From: Penaeus vannamei
Lineage: Eukaryota > Arthropoda > Malacostraca > Decapoda > Penaeidae
NCBI RefSeq assembly: GCF_042767895.1
Contig: NC_091571.1
Location: 19,834,570 to 19,898,569 of the forward strand
DNA length: 64,000 nt
Direction: 5' to 3'
A program made the translations under genes and the position numbers. The notes under the pieces were generated by a model. The model searched no databases, was not told the DNA's origin, and was given only the letters and a program-made list of their open reading frames with translations. Shown in pieces: positions 38,195 to 51,575 of the stretch (within the stretch, counting starts at the first letter, position 1; each line of letters starts with the position of its first letter).

Positions 38195-38557
38195 CTAAAC
38201 AAAACAAAAACTCTCTCCTTCACACACAAACACTCTACTCTCACCAACAGCAAACACTAACAAACACAACTCCAGCTTGTTCTGATTGAATGAAGCACTC
38301 AGACGGTTCCCTGTAGTGGGTCGTGACCGATCTATTGCACGTCTGAACTCCGCGAGGAAGCCTCTCGCTTCCTCCTTAACATCATGTGGGGTGAGTTGGC
38401 CTGTAGACAGATAAAACAAACTTCGTGCTTGACTCACCACTGGCTGGATGGACTCACTCTCCATCCTTCGTTCAGGCTGGAGATCAGGTTTAGGCCATGA
38501 TCTCTTTCTTTGGCATGGGACAGGGGATGATGCAGTTTTCGGGTTTTGCCGCTTCAC
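38195..38557 (-). other. Unrecognised open frame, 120 codons
   Basis: Begins MKRQNPKTASSPVPCQRKRS and later reads LFYLSTGQLTPHDVKEEARG. The N-terminal part is basic. I know no match. It could be part of a second retroelement ORF1 lying opposite to the gag-like pseudogene, together with 35183-35449. The last 20 or so codons are low-complexity (VFVCEGESFCFV). Confidence that it is coding is low. Confidence 0.3.
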
Positions 38558-39793
38558 TTTGAAGCCACCTTCTACTCATTCCTTTCGAAATGTCCCCTTC
38601 CCCTATCCACTCGTTTTGTTCAGTTGTTTTTCGTGTTCTCTTTCTGCTTGTTCACTTGTTTTTGTTGTTTTGTTTTTTTGTGGTCCTGTACCTTTTAATC
38701 TCCTTAATAAAGTAATCTCCCCCAGGTACTGCCCTCTCTTATCCCCGTTTTTAAATACCTTCACCTCGTCTCCTGACGCTTGTGACCGCCACCTCACCCC
38801 TCACCCTCACTCATACCATACCCTTGCCATAGCGTTGACCTTCATCCTTATCCTTACCCTGACATCCCACTGGTTTCGGTTCCCGACACGTGGCGCTTGC
38901 TGCTAGTACTCGTGCCAGGACCACAAACCCTTTAGCGTAAGGGTTTGTGCGAGCCGAGGAAAGAAGCGTCACGGCCAGTGGAGTTAACCAAATCGTGGTG
39001 AGGCCGCCCGAGCCGCGCCCCTCCAGAAGACCTGCGGCCGAGGGAGAGAAATCTCCTCTCGACCCGGGCGGGAGGGGCCATCCTCTGTGTGGCCTCACTC
39101 GAGCTTCATCCTGCTTCAGCGATGATGTTTAGCCGAGGGACAGCTCTGGAGCCACGGTCGAGAGGCCGTGGCTCCGAGCATACCGCAGATGGCGCCAAAA
39201 ACCTGCTAACTTCTTTCTCCTCCCCCTCAGTTAGCCGAGAGGCTCCGTGTTCGCCATAGCGAGGCTCCACGCCCCGTGGGAACGTTGTGGCCGGACGAGC
39301 CGCGCTCAAGGTCGCGGGGTATTCCCCGCGCCACGAGTAGCGGCCGCGCCTTGCCACACGGATCCGCGGGGGTGTGGCCGCGTGGCGAACACGCGAGTCT
39401 GCCAATTGCGCTGGGCCCCTCAACCCTTTTCCTCTTTCAACAAACCCACTCCAACTATTACCTCAAGTTTACCCCGCAGGCTGGGTGAAGCCCCGGCTCC
39501 TTCTTCTTATCCTAAAATTATTTTCCTCCTCCTTACCCTTCTCCTATCCCCACTCTTCCTTCCCCCCCTCTTCTTTACACACTTTATGCTTTATGCCGAG
39601 TTCAGCACTCACAATCCTCCAGCCGAGCAAGACACAGCAAGCAGCAACTAGGCCTACCCAGGCCTTAGCCGACGGGTGAGCCCCGGCTATCTCCAGCACA
39701 CCAGCCATACCTGTGGGCACTCACACCCACACACAAAAGCTCCTTAAAGAGATGATTGACACCAGCCTATGGCGGATACCAATCCATTGCCAT
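38558..39793. other. GC-rich structured region of the composite insertion
   Basis: No convincing coding frame. It contains a perfect 11-bp stem with a 6-base loop (CACAAACCCTT 38922-38932, AAGGGTTTGTG 38939-38949). A perfect 10-bp stem with an 8-base loop lies at 39148-39175 (GGAGCCACGG / CCGTGGCTCC). The phrase GCCGAG recurs several times, and GGGTGA(A)GCCCCGGCT appears near 39482 and 39676. The part from about 38900 to 39420 is strikingly GC-rich next to the AT-rich satellite. It may be untranslated retroelement RNA sequence; the identity is unknown. Confidence 0.45.
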
Positions 39794-42700
39794 AAGAGAA
39801 ACGTCGAAAAAAAAACTTATCGCTTTTTATTGGTAATTATGAGGATTTTAACATTAATTCAGGTAATTGTGATGATTTTCATGATAATTCCTTCATTATA
39901 TGCAATAATGAGGATAATTATGATGATAATGACAAGGATAATGACAATAATAACGACATTAAGGATAAAGTCATAATTATAATGATAATTTTGATAATTA
40001 CTGCAATGATAGCAATAATCGACTGAATTCCAATAATTTTCAGACTAATAATGACAATACAAATAATAATAACATCATTATCATTGTCATTATAATTATT
40101 ACTATTGTCATTATTATTTCTGAAATTATCATTATTGCTATTATCATTATAAAAATAGTTATGATGATGAAAATAGCTATAATAACTAGCATAATAATCA
40201 TTATAATTGTAATAATGATGATAATGATGATAATCATGATGATATTGACTATAATGATAATCATAAGAATAATGACAGTAATGATAATAATGATGATAAT
40301 AATTATCATCCAGTTCATTTATAATGAAATCAAGCCCAAAAGTAATAATATCCCAAAGGTCGAAAAAACGGCAAAATCGAGAATATTACAGCCTTTTGAG
40401 AGAAACGTCGAAAAAAAACCTTTTCGCTTTTTATAGGTAATTATGAGGATTTTAACATTAAAACAGGTAATTGTGATGGTTTTCATGATAATTCCTTCAT
40501 TAAATGCAATATTGATTATAATTATGATGATAATGACAATGATAATGACAATAATAATGAAAATAATGATACAATCATAATTATAATGATAATTTTGATA
40601 ATTACTGCAATAATAGCAATAATCAACTCAATTCCAATAATTTTCAGACTAATAATGACAATAGAAATAATAATAACATCATTATCATTGCCATTATAAT
40701 TATTAATATTGTCATTATTATTTCTAAAATTATCATTATTGCTATTATCATTATAAAAATAGCTATGCTGACGAAAATAGCTATAATAATTAGCATAATA
40801 ATCATTATAGCTGCAATAATGATGATAATCATAATGATAATGACTATAATGATAATTATCATAAGAATAATGACAGTAATGATAATAATGATGATAATAA
40901 TTATTATCCAGTCCATTTATAATGAAATGAAGGCCAAAAGTAATAAAATCCCAAAAGTCGTAATACGCTAGATTTTGCTGTATTTTCGACTTTGGGATTT
41001 TATTTCTTCTGGCCTTCATTTCATTATAAATGGACTGAATGATAATTATTATCATCATTATTATTATTAGTCAACATCTTTATGATTATTATCATTATAG
41101 TCAATCTCATCATTATTATCATTATTATTATTATTATTATCATTATTGCAGTTATAATAATTATTATAGCTATTTTTATCATTATAACTATTTATATAAT
41201 GAAAATAGCAATAATGATGATCTTAAAAATAATAATGGCAATAATAATAATTATAATGACAATGATAATGATGTTATTATTATTTCTATTGCCATTATTA
41301 ATATGGAAATTATTAGAATAGAGTTAATTATTGCTATTATTGCAGTAATTCTCAAAATTATCATTATATTTATGACTTTATCATTATCATTATTATTGTC
41401 ATTATCATCATAATTATCATCATAATTATCATCATTATTGTCACTAATAAAGGAATCATCATGGAAATCATCCTAATCACCTGAGTTAAATTTAAAATCC
41501 TCATAATTACCATTAAAGGTGAAAATGGGATTTTTCGACGTTTCCCTCAAAAGGCTGTGATTATCGAGATTTTGCCGTTTTTATGACTTTTGGGATTTTA
41601 TTACTTCTGTCCTTTATTTCATTATAAATGGACTGAATGATAATTATGATCATCATTATTATCATTTACTGAATCATTTTTATGATTATTATCATTATAG
41701 TCTTTATCATCATGATTATCATTATTATTATTACCATTAATGCAGTTATAATAATTATTATTGCTTTTTTATCATTATAACTATTTATATAATGATAATA
41801 GCAATAATGATGATCTTAGAAATAATAATGACAATAATAATAATTATAATGACAATGATAATGATGTTATTACCATTATTAGTATGGAACTTATTGGAAT
41901 AGAATTAGTTATTGCTATTATTGCAGTAATTATCAAGATTGTCATTATAATTATGACTTTATCATTCTTATCATTATTATTGTCATTATCATTGTCATTA
42001 TCATAATTATCATCATTATTGTCAATAATAAAGGAATCATAATGGAAATCATTATAATTACATGAATTAATGTTAAAATCCTCATAATTACCATAAAAAA
42101 GAGAAAAGGGTTTTTTTCGACGCTTCTCTCAAAAGGGTGTTATACGCTAGATTTTACCGTTTTTCGATTTTTGGGATTTTATAACTTCTGGCCTTTATTT
42201 CATTATAAATGGACTGAATGATAATTATTATCATCATTATTATCATTAGTTTCATCACTTTTATGATTATCATTATAGTCATTATCATCAGGCAATAATG
42301 ATGATAATTATTATCATCATTATTGCAGTTATAATAATTATGCAAATTATTATTATGTTTATCATTTTTATCATTATAACTATTTATATTATGATAATTA
42401 TGATCTTAGAAATAATAATGACAATAATAATTATTATAATGACAATAATAATGATGTTATCATTTCTATTGCCATTATTAGTATGGACATTATTGGAATT
42501 AGTTATTGCTATTATTGCAGTAATTATCAAGATCATCATTATAATTATGACTTTATCATTATTATCATTATTATTGTCATTATCATTATTATTATCATTA
42601 TGATTATCATCATTTTTGTCAATAATAAAAGAAAAATCATGGAAATTATCATAATTACCTGAATGTTACAATCCTCATATTTACCTGTAAAAAGCGAAAA

Positions 42701-43185
42701 GGTTTTTTTTCGACGTTTCTCTCATTATTGCAGCTATAATAACTATTATGCTAATTATTATTGCTATTTTTATCATTATAACTATTTATATCATTATGAT
42801 AGCAATAACGATGATCTTAGAAATAATAATGACAATAATAATAATAATTATAATGACAATGATAATGATATTATTGTTTCTATCGCCATTATTAGTATGT
42901 AATTTATTAGAATAGAGTTAATTATTGCTATTATTACAGTAATTATCAAGATTAACATTTTAATTATGACTTTATCATTATAATAATTATTATTGTCATT
43001 ATCATTGTCATTATCATCATAATTATCATCATTATTGTCAATAATAAAGGTATCATCATGGAAATTATCATAATTACCTGAATTAATGTTTAAATCCTCA
43101 TAATTACCATTAATAAGAGAAGAGGGTTTTTATTTTCCGACGTTTCATTATAAATGGACTAAATGATAATTATTAACATTATTAT
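39794..43185. repeat. Subfamily A satellite, F then R orientation
   Basis: F cores lie near 39797 and 40399. At about 40957 the sequence CCCAAAAGTCG runs straight into TAATACGCTAGATTTTGC, a flip made inside two cores. R cores follow near 41537, 42119 and 42710, with a partial core near 43138. The first two monomers belong to the sub-variant seen before 35121. Several monomers have deletions (for example near 42290 and 42725). Confidence 0.86.
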
Positions 43186-43296
43186 TGTAGCAGGGCGTAG
43201 ACCCAGTAGACTTTAAGATGTCTGGTTGAGTCCGGGCTCAACCGAGAATATAGAGTTTTTGCTCAAGGGAAAGATTCGTCTGCAGTGAACATGTAT

Positions 43297-45564
43297 GGGG
43301 ACCGTCTGCTTTTTTTTTTCGATTTTTCGATTTATCTTGCCGATTTTGATGAAACTCACACCATTTTATTTGGGCCCCTTCCCATTGCCTGTGGTCGATT
43401 TTTTTCGAAATCGCCCGAACAGTTTTTGAATTATTGTCAAAAAAACGAAAAATGCGAAATTCGCCATTTTGAAAATGCAGCACCTGGGTCAAAGGATTCA
43501 GACTTCAGAAACGGCAAGACATTCAATTTTATTTGATTTTTGCACAGAACTACCTTATATCTACAACTTGATCGAGAGCGTTTTTTCGATTTCGACTTCA
43601 ATTTTTTTTGTGTGAATTTTTGAAGTTGGGGACTTCAAGAAAAAAATAAAGGTAAAAATTTTCTTACATTGACCACTTTTACAAGAAGTACAGGCAAAAA
43701 CTGCGAAAACGCTCTCGATCAAGTTGTAGATATTTTATTTTTCTACAAAATGAGCCATAATATGTTAATTTTGGACATATGGTGTGCCCGGAATCCTTTG
43801 ACCCACCCCTAATGGTGGAGTTCCGAGATATCGGCATTTTGCGTTTCTTCATCTTTCCAAGGCTATCTTGATATCAACAAAACAAGGCATAAGATTAGTC
43901 TTCCTACACCATAATCCTCTATCATCTACCTGCATTCCGAAGTCTTGCGGACATTGCCAGCACGTAACGGTTTCTCAAAATCTTACGTATAGTGCAGAGT
44001 GGTGGCAGTGATCTGGGGGTCTATAGGCCTACATTGACCATTTTTAAAAATTTCTCAAAAATCCAAAGAAAATCATACAGCCATTCTGATTTCATGTTTG
44101 AATAGAACTATCTTTCTACTATTATATGCAGAAGCCATTTTTGAGAAATTGACCTTACTTTTTTCTTGGTGAATATTTTCCGAAGGTGACTATTTTAACA
44201 CCCTAATAGGAGATTTTGGAAACATATGTCACTTTTACAAGAACCACGTGAAAATATTGCAAATCCTCATGGCAGTATGTAATAGAACTATTATTCAGCT
44301 ACAAAATGAGCCATAATACTTTAAAATCGGACCGATTATACCTGTGCTATGCGTAAAAATATGAAGGACCTAAAAATGCGATCTTATTCCTTTTTATTAT
44401 GTTTACATTTTACATGACAAATCATGTACAGAATACTTGTATTTGATATAATTATCTATCATATACCTATTATTGATGCTCTAATGAGGTTTTAAAACGT
44501 ATAATATTTGTCGAAAGAATAACTTTTCTCCAGTCGGACGGGTACCAAACATACTTTTCCCCACGCGGCGGGGCCGTCTTGGACCATGAAAATCGTCTTT
44601 TTAAATCTGCGGAATAACTCTACGGGGTCACGTAGCCAAATTTCACTCTCAGACCCCGTGGAAAGTCGAAAAACAATTACATGGCGATGTGAAACTATGT
44701 ATATAAGGTATATGAGCACATATAGATAATTTTCGTGTACCCCATGACCTTTTGTTTATTTATATTGTTACTTCCGTTTGTTTCTTTGTTTGTTTATTGA
44801 TTGTTTATTTGTTGTTTTTTTGATTATTAGTTTGTGTTTTCTAATATTTCTAAAAGTTATGAACACATTTTAACGAGATTTTAACCAAAGGTGAGTTTTA
44901 ACCTAACTTAGACGCTTATTGCAGTTTGGTGGTGATGCGGACCATGGTTTGGATCCAGGATTTTTTTTTCTAACTCGAAAAGTTATGAATAGATTTGAAT
45001 AAAATTTTAACTTGAGGTTTGTCTTAGCCTAATTAATATTCCATAAAATTTTGGTGGTGATCCTGAATATTTGGCAAAACTACCCCCCATGGGTGGGGGG
45101 GGGAGGTTTGCATTTTCGAAATTTTTTGCTCATAGATCAAAGTAACTATGTATGATGAAAACATAAAGATAAGAAAATACACCATATGAAAAACATATCA
45201 TGTTTAGTTATTTCTATGGAAAATTTCTTCATTGTCGTTTTTTGGACGCTTGCCGGATTTTTGAAATTATTCCGAAAAAAAGAAGGTTGGTCTCATCTTA
45301 TGTGAAATTTGATAAGCTTTCAGAAAATAACCTCATATTTTTATTATCTCTAATCATTGCGTCACAATTGCCGATTTTCAAAGGTACCATCAAAAAAATA
45401 ATATTTCGGTCGACATCGAAAATCGCTGCTACCACCTAAAAAATAACGGTCGAGCCTTGAAATTTTCAGGGGAGAACCGGGGGACTAGAAACTACTTGAA
45501 ACTGCATTAAAGTCAATTTCGGCAAGAGGGGCGAAAATCGCCGAAAAATCAGCAGAAGGTCCCC
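43297..45564 (-). mobile_element. DNA transposon with GGGGACC termini, copy 2 (non-autonomous, 2268 bp)
   Basis: Reverse-orientation copy of 26035-28306, very similar along its whole length. Ends are GGGGACCGTCTGCT on the left and AGCAGAAGGTCCCC on the right. Flanks are GTAT (43293-43296) and GTAA (45565-45568), matching at 3 of 4 bases. Read in the orientation of copy 1, its left flank is TTAC, the same as in copy 1. It is nested in the TGTAG...CTACA insertion and is therefore younger than it. It has no transposase. The short frame at 44492-44719 matches that at 26882-27133 only because the nucleotides match. Confidence 0.85.
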
Positions 45565-47607
45565 GTAAGGTTCCAGGCCTACGGCACGCTGCCACCACCC
45601 GATTAGTAGGTTCGGGAACCGTGTATGTCGTGTAAGTGGGTGTGGGTGTTGTATCAGAGAAGGATGGAAAGAAACTACAGAATGTGTGTGCTGAATGTTG
45701 GATGTGTAAGTGTGTAGATGTGAAAAGGGAGATAGCGTAGGCTGAGCGTCTGCGTGGACGTATTTGGAAGAAAAAAGCAAGATCATAAAATTCTTCTTCT
45801 TCCCTTCGGTTTGAGCATCCGCCTGCTGGAAGCGGGAACACAGATATAGCCAAATGAATCTGTTCTTTTGATATCAGCTTAATATTCTCTGATTTATCTA
45901 GCCTTTTTACAGCCTTTCAAGGGTTGCGTGATGTCAGAGCAACCAGCGATGTGCTGTTTAGGAGACCCGAGTCCGAGATAGATTTAGGCATCTAACCTTG
46001 GTCAGAACCAGAACTTTAGTGGTGGTAAGACTATGAATTATTCTGACTGGAGTTGAGTAAAAGCTCGATGATGGTATGATGTTTATTTTTGGGAGCAAAT
46101 TGCACTCACTAGGGAGTTACAGGCATTTTCAGTCATGGAGAAGTAGAGAAAGGTGTGTGCATCACCGATTTATCACAGCGGAGGTGATGCACGAGAAATT
46201 AACACCAGATAAACTTACCACGATATAAAAAAAATGTCTTCCCTAAGTTGGCGTCCCAACTCCAGAAGTACTGTTATTATAAACATCCAAGTCCCTAAAT
46301 TACGTTAAATTGTTAACATCCAACCCAAATGGATGTTTACTGTAAACCAAAGCTAATGCTGACGGATACCTAGTAAGAGTACTTGTGTGCAAAAGAATTA
46401 AGAAATAGATTAATAAGAAGGCTGAAAAAGTCAAGGAAGGGACTATTCACGAAGACTGCCTGATCACCCACAAGGTCAGGCAGAAATCAACAGAAACATA
46501 TATCAAACAAAATATATAAAAAGATCCTGCTAACGATCTTTATCCCCGGCGGTACGGATCCTCAAGCAGGGGTGAAAGGAAACATTAACATTAACTTAAA
46601 AAAAAATATATATGTACAGGAGGCATGACTCCTCAAGTACGAATGAAATAAAACTAAGTAATAAGGAAGAGTCACACTGGAGGTGTAATCACAGACTGCT
46701 TAATCACCCACGCGATCAAGTAGAAAGTAACAAACACGCATTAAGCGAAACAAAACAATTAACGATAAAGTACGTAATGGTACTAAACAAGATCTTTATT
46801 CCAGGAGGTACGGATCCTCAGGCAGGAATGAAAGGAAACTAAGTAATAACTTAGTTATAAAAATGAATACACTGGAGGTACGGATCCTCAAGCAGTGTTT
46901 CTTTAAATCACTTGGTCCTAATGCTCTCAAACACTGGGAAATACGCAAAAATGTCACGGGACTTCACGAAAGAGTGCACCCTGCAGATGATAATGCAGCA
47001 TGTCACGCTAAAGTCCAAAAGAGACCAGTCGTCTCCTACACACAACCAGCAACCAATCCTGGTAAATCCGTGCGCGAAGTATATCCCAGGGTAAATCCGA
47101 GCGAGAGCACAACACAGGTAAAATTGTAACTGCGAAGGACCAAAGTGCGGGACAGAGGTCAGGACCGAAGTTATCTTCCTTCCCCCTACCACGAGTACTT
47201 ATACCCCGAAAGAAACCCCCAGGCCAAGCCCCAGGCATGGCGCGAAAGAAGAATATAGGCAAAAGAAGTGCCTGAAGACCAAGCCGATAGTTCGACAACC
47301 CAAACAACCAGACGAGAGAGGGAAGGGGAAAAACTAAAAAGAAGCTGGGTAACGACCGTCACCTCCTTCGGTGGTTATCGCGGGAATTTGGAGACGTCGA
47401 CAAAAGGAAAGAACATTAGAAAAAAATAAATACAGGAAAGGATACGGAGAAAATCCGATAACAAACCGTTACAGTAAAAACTGTGCATATCGGCCATTAC
47501 ATATTTACAATATTCAGGTTTAACAATAAATAGTTAGTTTAGCTTGGCGACTTCAACTGGAGATGACATCATCCTACGAGTCGGGACGTACGCAACCGTA
47601 CACTACA
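45565..47607. other. Right part of the TGTAG...CTACA insertion, no gene seen
   Basis: About 2 kb of unique-looking sequence. Visible structure: a motif GGTACGGATCCTCAAGCAGG or a close variant at 46551, 46621, 46807 and 46877. The spacing 70, 186 and 70 bp shows a 256-bp unit present twice, each with two motif copies. A pair GGTAAATCCGTGCGCGAAGT / GGTAAATCCGAGCGAGAGCA lies near 47060 and 47090. A TG-rich stretch at about 45620-45730 gives a long minus-strand open frame without coding features. These direct repeats would fit a retroviral-type LTR, but no promoter can be assigned. Confidence 0.5.
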
Positions 47608-50600
47608 ACAATCATTACTGTCATCATTTTTATGATTATTATCATTAGAGTCAGTATCATCATGATTATCATTATTATTATCATCATTATTGCAATTATA
47701 ATAATTATTATGCTAATTATTATTGCTCTTTTTATCATTACAACTATTTATATAATGATAATAGCAATAACAATTATCTTAGAAATAACAATGACAATAA
47801 TAGCAATTATAATGACAATGATAATGATGTTATTATTTCTATTGCCATTATTAGTATGGAAAATATTGGAATAGAGTTAATTAATGCTATTATTGCAGTA
47901 ATTATCAAGATTATCATTATAATTATGACTTTATTATTATTTTCATAATTATTGTCATTATCAATCTTATTATCATCATAATTATCATCATTATTGTCAA
48001 TAATAAAGGAATCATCATGGAAATCCTCATAATTACCTCAATTAATGTTAAAATCCTCATAACTACCATTAAAAAGCGAAAAGGGTTTTCTTTTCGACGT
48101 TTCTCTCAAAAGGTTGTAATAAGCTAGATTTTGCCGTTTTTTTTCGACTTTTGGGATTTTATTACTTTTGGCCTTATTTCATCATAAATGGACTGAATGA
48201 TAATTATTATCATCATTATTATCATTACTGTCATCATTTTTATGATCATTATCATTATAGTCATTATCATCATGATTATCATTATTATTATGATCATTAT
48301 TGCAGTTATGATAATTATTATGCCAATTATTATTGCTATTTTTATCATTATAACTATTTATATAACGATAATAGCAAAAATAATGATCTTAGAAATAATA
48401 ATGACAATAAAAATAATTATAATGACAATGATAATGGTGTCATTATTATTTCTATTGCCATTATTAGTATGGAAATTATTGGAATAGAGTTAATTATTGC
48501 TATTATTGCAGTAATTATCAAGATTATCATTATAATTATGACTTTATCATTATTATCATTATTATTGTCATTATCATTGTTATTATCATCATAAATACCA
48601 TCATTATTGTCAATAATAAAGGAATAATAACGGAAATCATCATAATTACCTAAATTAATGTTAAAATCATCATAATTACCTGAATTAATGTTAAAATCCT
48701 CCTAATCACCATTAAAAAAACGAAAAGGTTTTTTTTCGATGTTTCTCTCAAAAGGCTGTAATACGCTAGATTTTGCCGTTCTTTCGACTTTTGGGATTTT
48801 ATTACTTCTGGCCTTTATTTCATCATAAATGGACTGAATCATATTTATTATCACCATTATCATCATTACTGTCATCATTTCTATGATTATTATCATTATA
48901 GTCATTATCATCATGATTATCATTATTATTATCATCATTATTGCAGTTATAATAATTATTATGCTAATTATTATTGCTATTTTTATCATTATTACTATTT
49001 ATATAATGATAATAGCAATAATGATGATCTTACAAATAATAATGATAATAATAATAATTATAATGACAATGGTAATGAGGTTATTTTTTATTTCTATTGC
49101 CATTATTAGTATGGAAATTATTGGAATAGAGTTAATTATTGCTATTATTGCAGTAATTATCAAGATTGCCATTATAATTATGACTTTATTATTATCATCA
49201 TTATTATTGTCATTATAAATTTTATTATCATCATAATTATCATCATTATTGTCAATAATAAAGGAATCATCATGGAAATCATCATAATTACCTGAATTAA
49301 TGTTAAAATCCTCATAATTAACATTAAAAAGCGAAAAGTTTTTTTTCGACGTTTCTCTCAAATGGCTGTAATACGCTAGATTTTGCCGCTTTTTTCGACT
49401 TTTGGGAATTTATTACTTTTGCCCTTTCTTTCATTATAAATGAACTCAATAATAATGATTATCGTCATTATTATCATTACTGTCATAATTTTTATGATTA
49501 TTATCATTATAGTCATTATCATCATGATTATCATTTTAATTATCATCATGATTATCATTTTAATTATCATCATTTTTGCAGTTATAATAATTATTATGCT
49601 AATTATTATTGCTATTTTATCATTATAACTATTTATATAATGATAATAGCAATAATGATCTTAGAAATAATAATGATAATAATAATCATTATAATGACAA
49701 TGATAATGATGTTATTACTATTTCTATTGCCATTATTAGTATGGGAATGATTGGAATAGAGTTAATTATTGCTATTATTGCAGTAATTATGAAGATTATC
49801 ATTATAATTATAACTTTATCATTATTATCATTATTATTGTCATTATCATTGTCATTATAATCATAATTATCATTATTGTCAACAATATAGGAATAATCAT
49901 GGAAATCATCATAATTACCTGAATTAATGTTAAAATCCTCATAATTACCTGAATTAATGTTAAAATCCTCATAATTACCATTAAAAAGCGAAAAGGTTTT
50001 TTTTTCGACGTTTCTCTGAAAAGGATGTAATACGCTAGATTTTGCCGTTTTTTCGACTTTTGGGAATGTAATTATCATGGCCTTTATTTCATTATTAATG
50101 GACTGAATGATAATTATTATTATCATTATTATCATTACTGTCATCATTTTTATGATTATTTTCATTATAGTCATTATCATCATGATTATCATTATTATTA
50201 TCATCATTATTGCATTTATAATAATTACTATACTAATTATCATAGCTATTTTTATCATTTTAAATATTTATATAATGATGAAAGCAATAATGATGATCTT
50301 AGAAATAACAATGACAATAATAATAATTGTAATGACAATGATAACGATATTATTTCTATTGCCATTATCAGTATGGAAATTATTGGAATAGAGTTAATTT
50401 TTGCTATTATTGCAGTAATTATGAAGATTGTCATTATAATTATGACTTTATCATTATTATAATTATCATTGTCATTATCATTGTCATTATCATCATAATT
50501 ATCATCATTATTGTTAATAATAAAGGAATCATCATGGAAAATTTGCTGTTTTTCCGACTTTTGGGATTTTATTACTTCTGGCCTTTATTTCATTATAAAT

Positions 50601-51575
50601 GGACTGAATGATAATTATTACCATCATTATTATCATTACTGTCATCATTTTTATGATTATTATCATCATGAATATCATTACTATTATCCTCATTATTGCA
50701 GTTATAATAATTATTTTGCTGATTATTATTTCTATTTTTATCATTATAACTATTTATATAATGATAATAGCAATAATGATGATCTTGGAAATAATAATGA
50801 AAATAATAATAATTATAATGACAATGATAATGATGTTATTATTATTTCTATATCAATTTTTGGTATGGAAATTATTGGAATAGAGTTATTAATTGCTATT
50901 ATTGCAGTAATTATCAAGATTATCATTATAATTATGACTTTATCATTATTATCATTATTATTGTCATTATCATTGTCATTATTATCATAATTATCATTAT
51001 TGTCAATAGTAAAGGAATCATCATGGAAATCATGATAATTACCTGAATTAATGTTAAAATCCCTTTTATTACCATTAAAAAGCGAAAAGGTTTTTTTTTT
51101 CGACGTTTCTCTCAAAAGGCTGTAATTCGCTAAAATTTGGCATTTTTTTTTTTTTTGACTTTTGGGATTTATTTACTTATGGCCTTTATTTCATTATAAA
51201 TGGACTGAACGATAATTATTATCATCATTATTATCATTATTGTCATCATTTTTATTATCATTTTCATTATAGTCTTTATCATCATGATTATCGTTATTAT
51301 TATTACCATTAATGTAGTTATAATAATTATTATTGCTTTTATATCATTATAACTATTTATATAATGATAATAGCAATAATGATCTTGGAAGTAATAATGA
51401 TAATTATAATGACAATGATAATGATATTATAATTATTTCTATTGCCATTATTAGTATGGAAATTATTGGAATAGCGTTAATTATTGCTTCTATTGCAGTA
51501 ATTATCAAGATTATCATTATAATTATGACTTTATCATTATCATTATTATTGTCATTATCATCATAATTATCATTA
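47608..51575 (-). repeat. Subfamily A satellite (R orientation)
   Basis: R cores lie near 48095, 48738, 49347, 50006 and 51101. The core between the last two is deleted, with a junction near 50540 where GGAAAATTTGCTGTTTTT replaces it. The 30-bp unit is doubled at about 48645-48710 and 49905-49975. The array passes directly into subfamily B at about 51576 in the same orientation and in phase. Confidence 0.88.

Larger units (their letters stand above)
35122..39793. mobile_element. Composite GC-richer insertion with retroelement pieces
   Basis: About 4.7 kb of complex, GC-richer sequence inside A satellite. It contains an I/Nimb-like ORF1 pseudogene on the plus strand (36597-38071) and unrecognised open frames on the minus strand (35183-35449 and 38195-38557), so at least two elements are probably nested. 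It also holds a cluster of strong inverted repeats and a very GC-rich part at about 38900-39420. About 97 bp of A satellite just before it (35024-35120) is almost the same as that just after it (39797-39891). That can mean an insertion between neighbouring monomers with loss of one, or a very long duplication. I found no ORF2, RT motif or 3' tail, so the boundaries of the individual elements are uncertain. Confidence 0.7.
43186..47607. mobile_element. Insertion with TGTAG...CTACA ends, solo-LTR-like, carrying a nested transposon
   Basis: The A monomer is interrupted in phase: CATTATTAT on the left and ATCATTACTGTCATC on the right rejoin to the consensus. The inserted sequence starts TGTAGCAGGGCG and ends CACTACA, so the ends form the inverted repeat TGTAG/CTACA with the TG...CA rule of LTRs. 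Without the nested 2.27-kb transposon the insertion is about 2.15 kb and has no recognisable coding region, primer-binding site or second LTR. A solo LTR is the simplest reading. The target duplication is unclear, because flanks ATTAT and ACAAT match at only 3 of 5 positions. A short hairpin (GGTTGAG / CTCAACC) lies near 43226-43246. Confidence 0.55.

Noticed and set aside
38900..39420. Ribosomal DNA or a tRNA-derived SINE, suggested by GC-rich hairpins
   Set aside because: I could not find rRNA landmarks or tRNA promoter boxes in the right spacing. Left as unassigned retroelement-like sequence.
45485..45853. Minus-strand 122-codon frame next to the transposon end
   Set aside because: It runs from TG-rich low-complexity sequence across the transposon end and uses transposon bases for its last part. 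No coding features.
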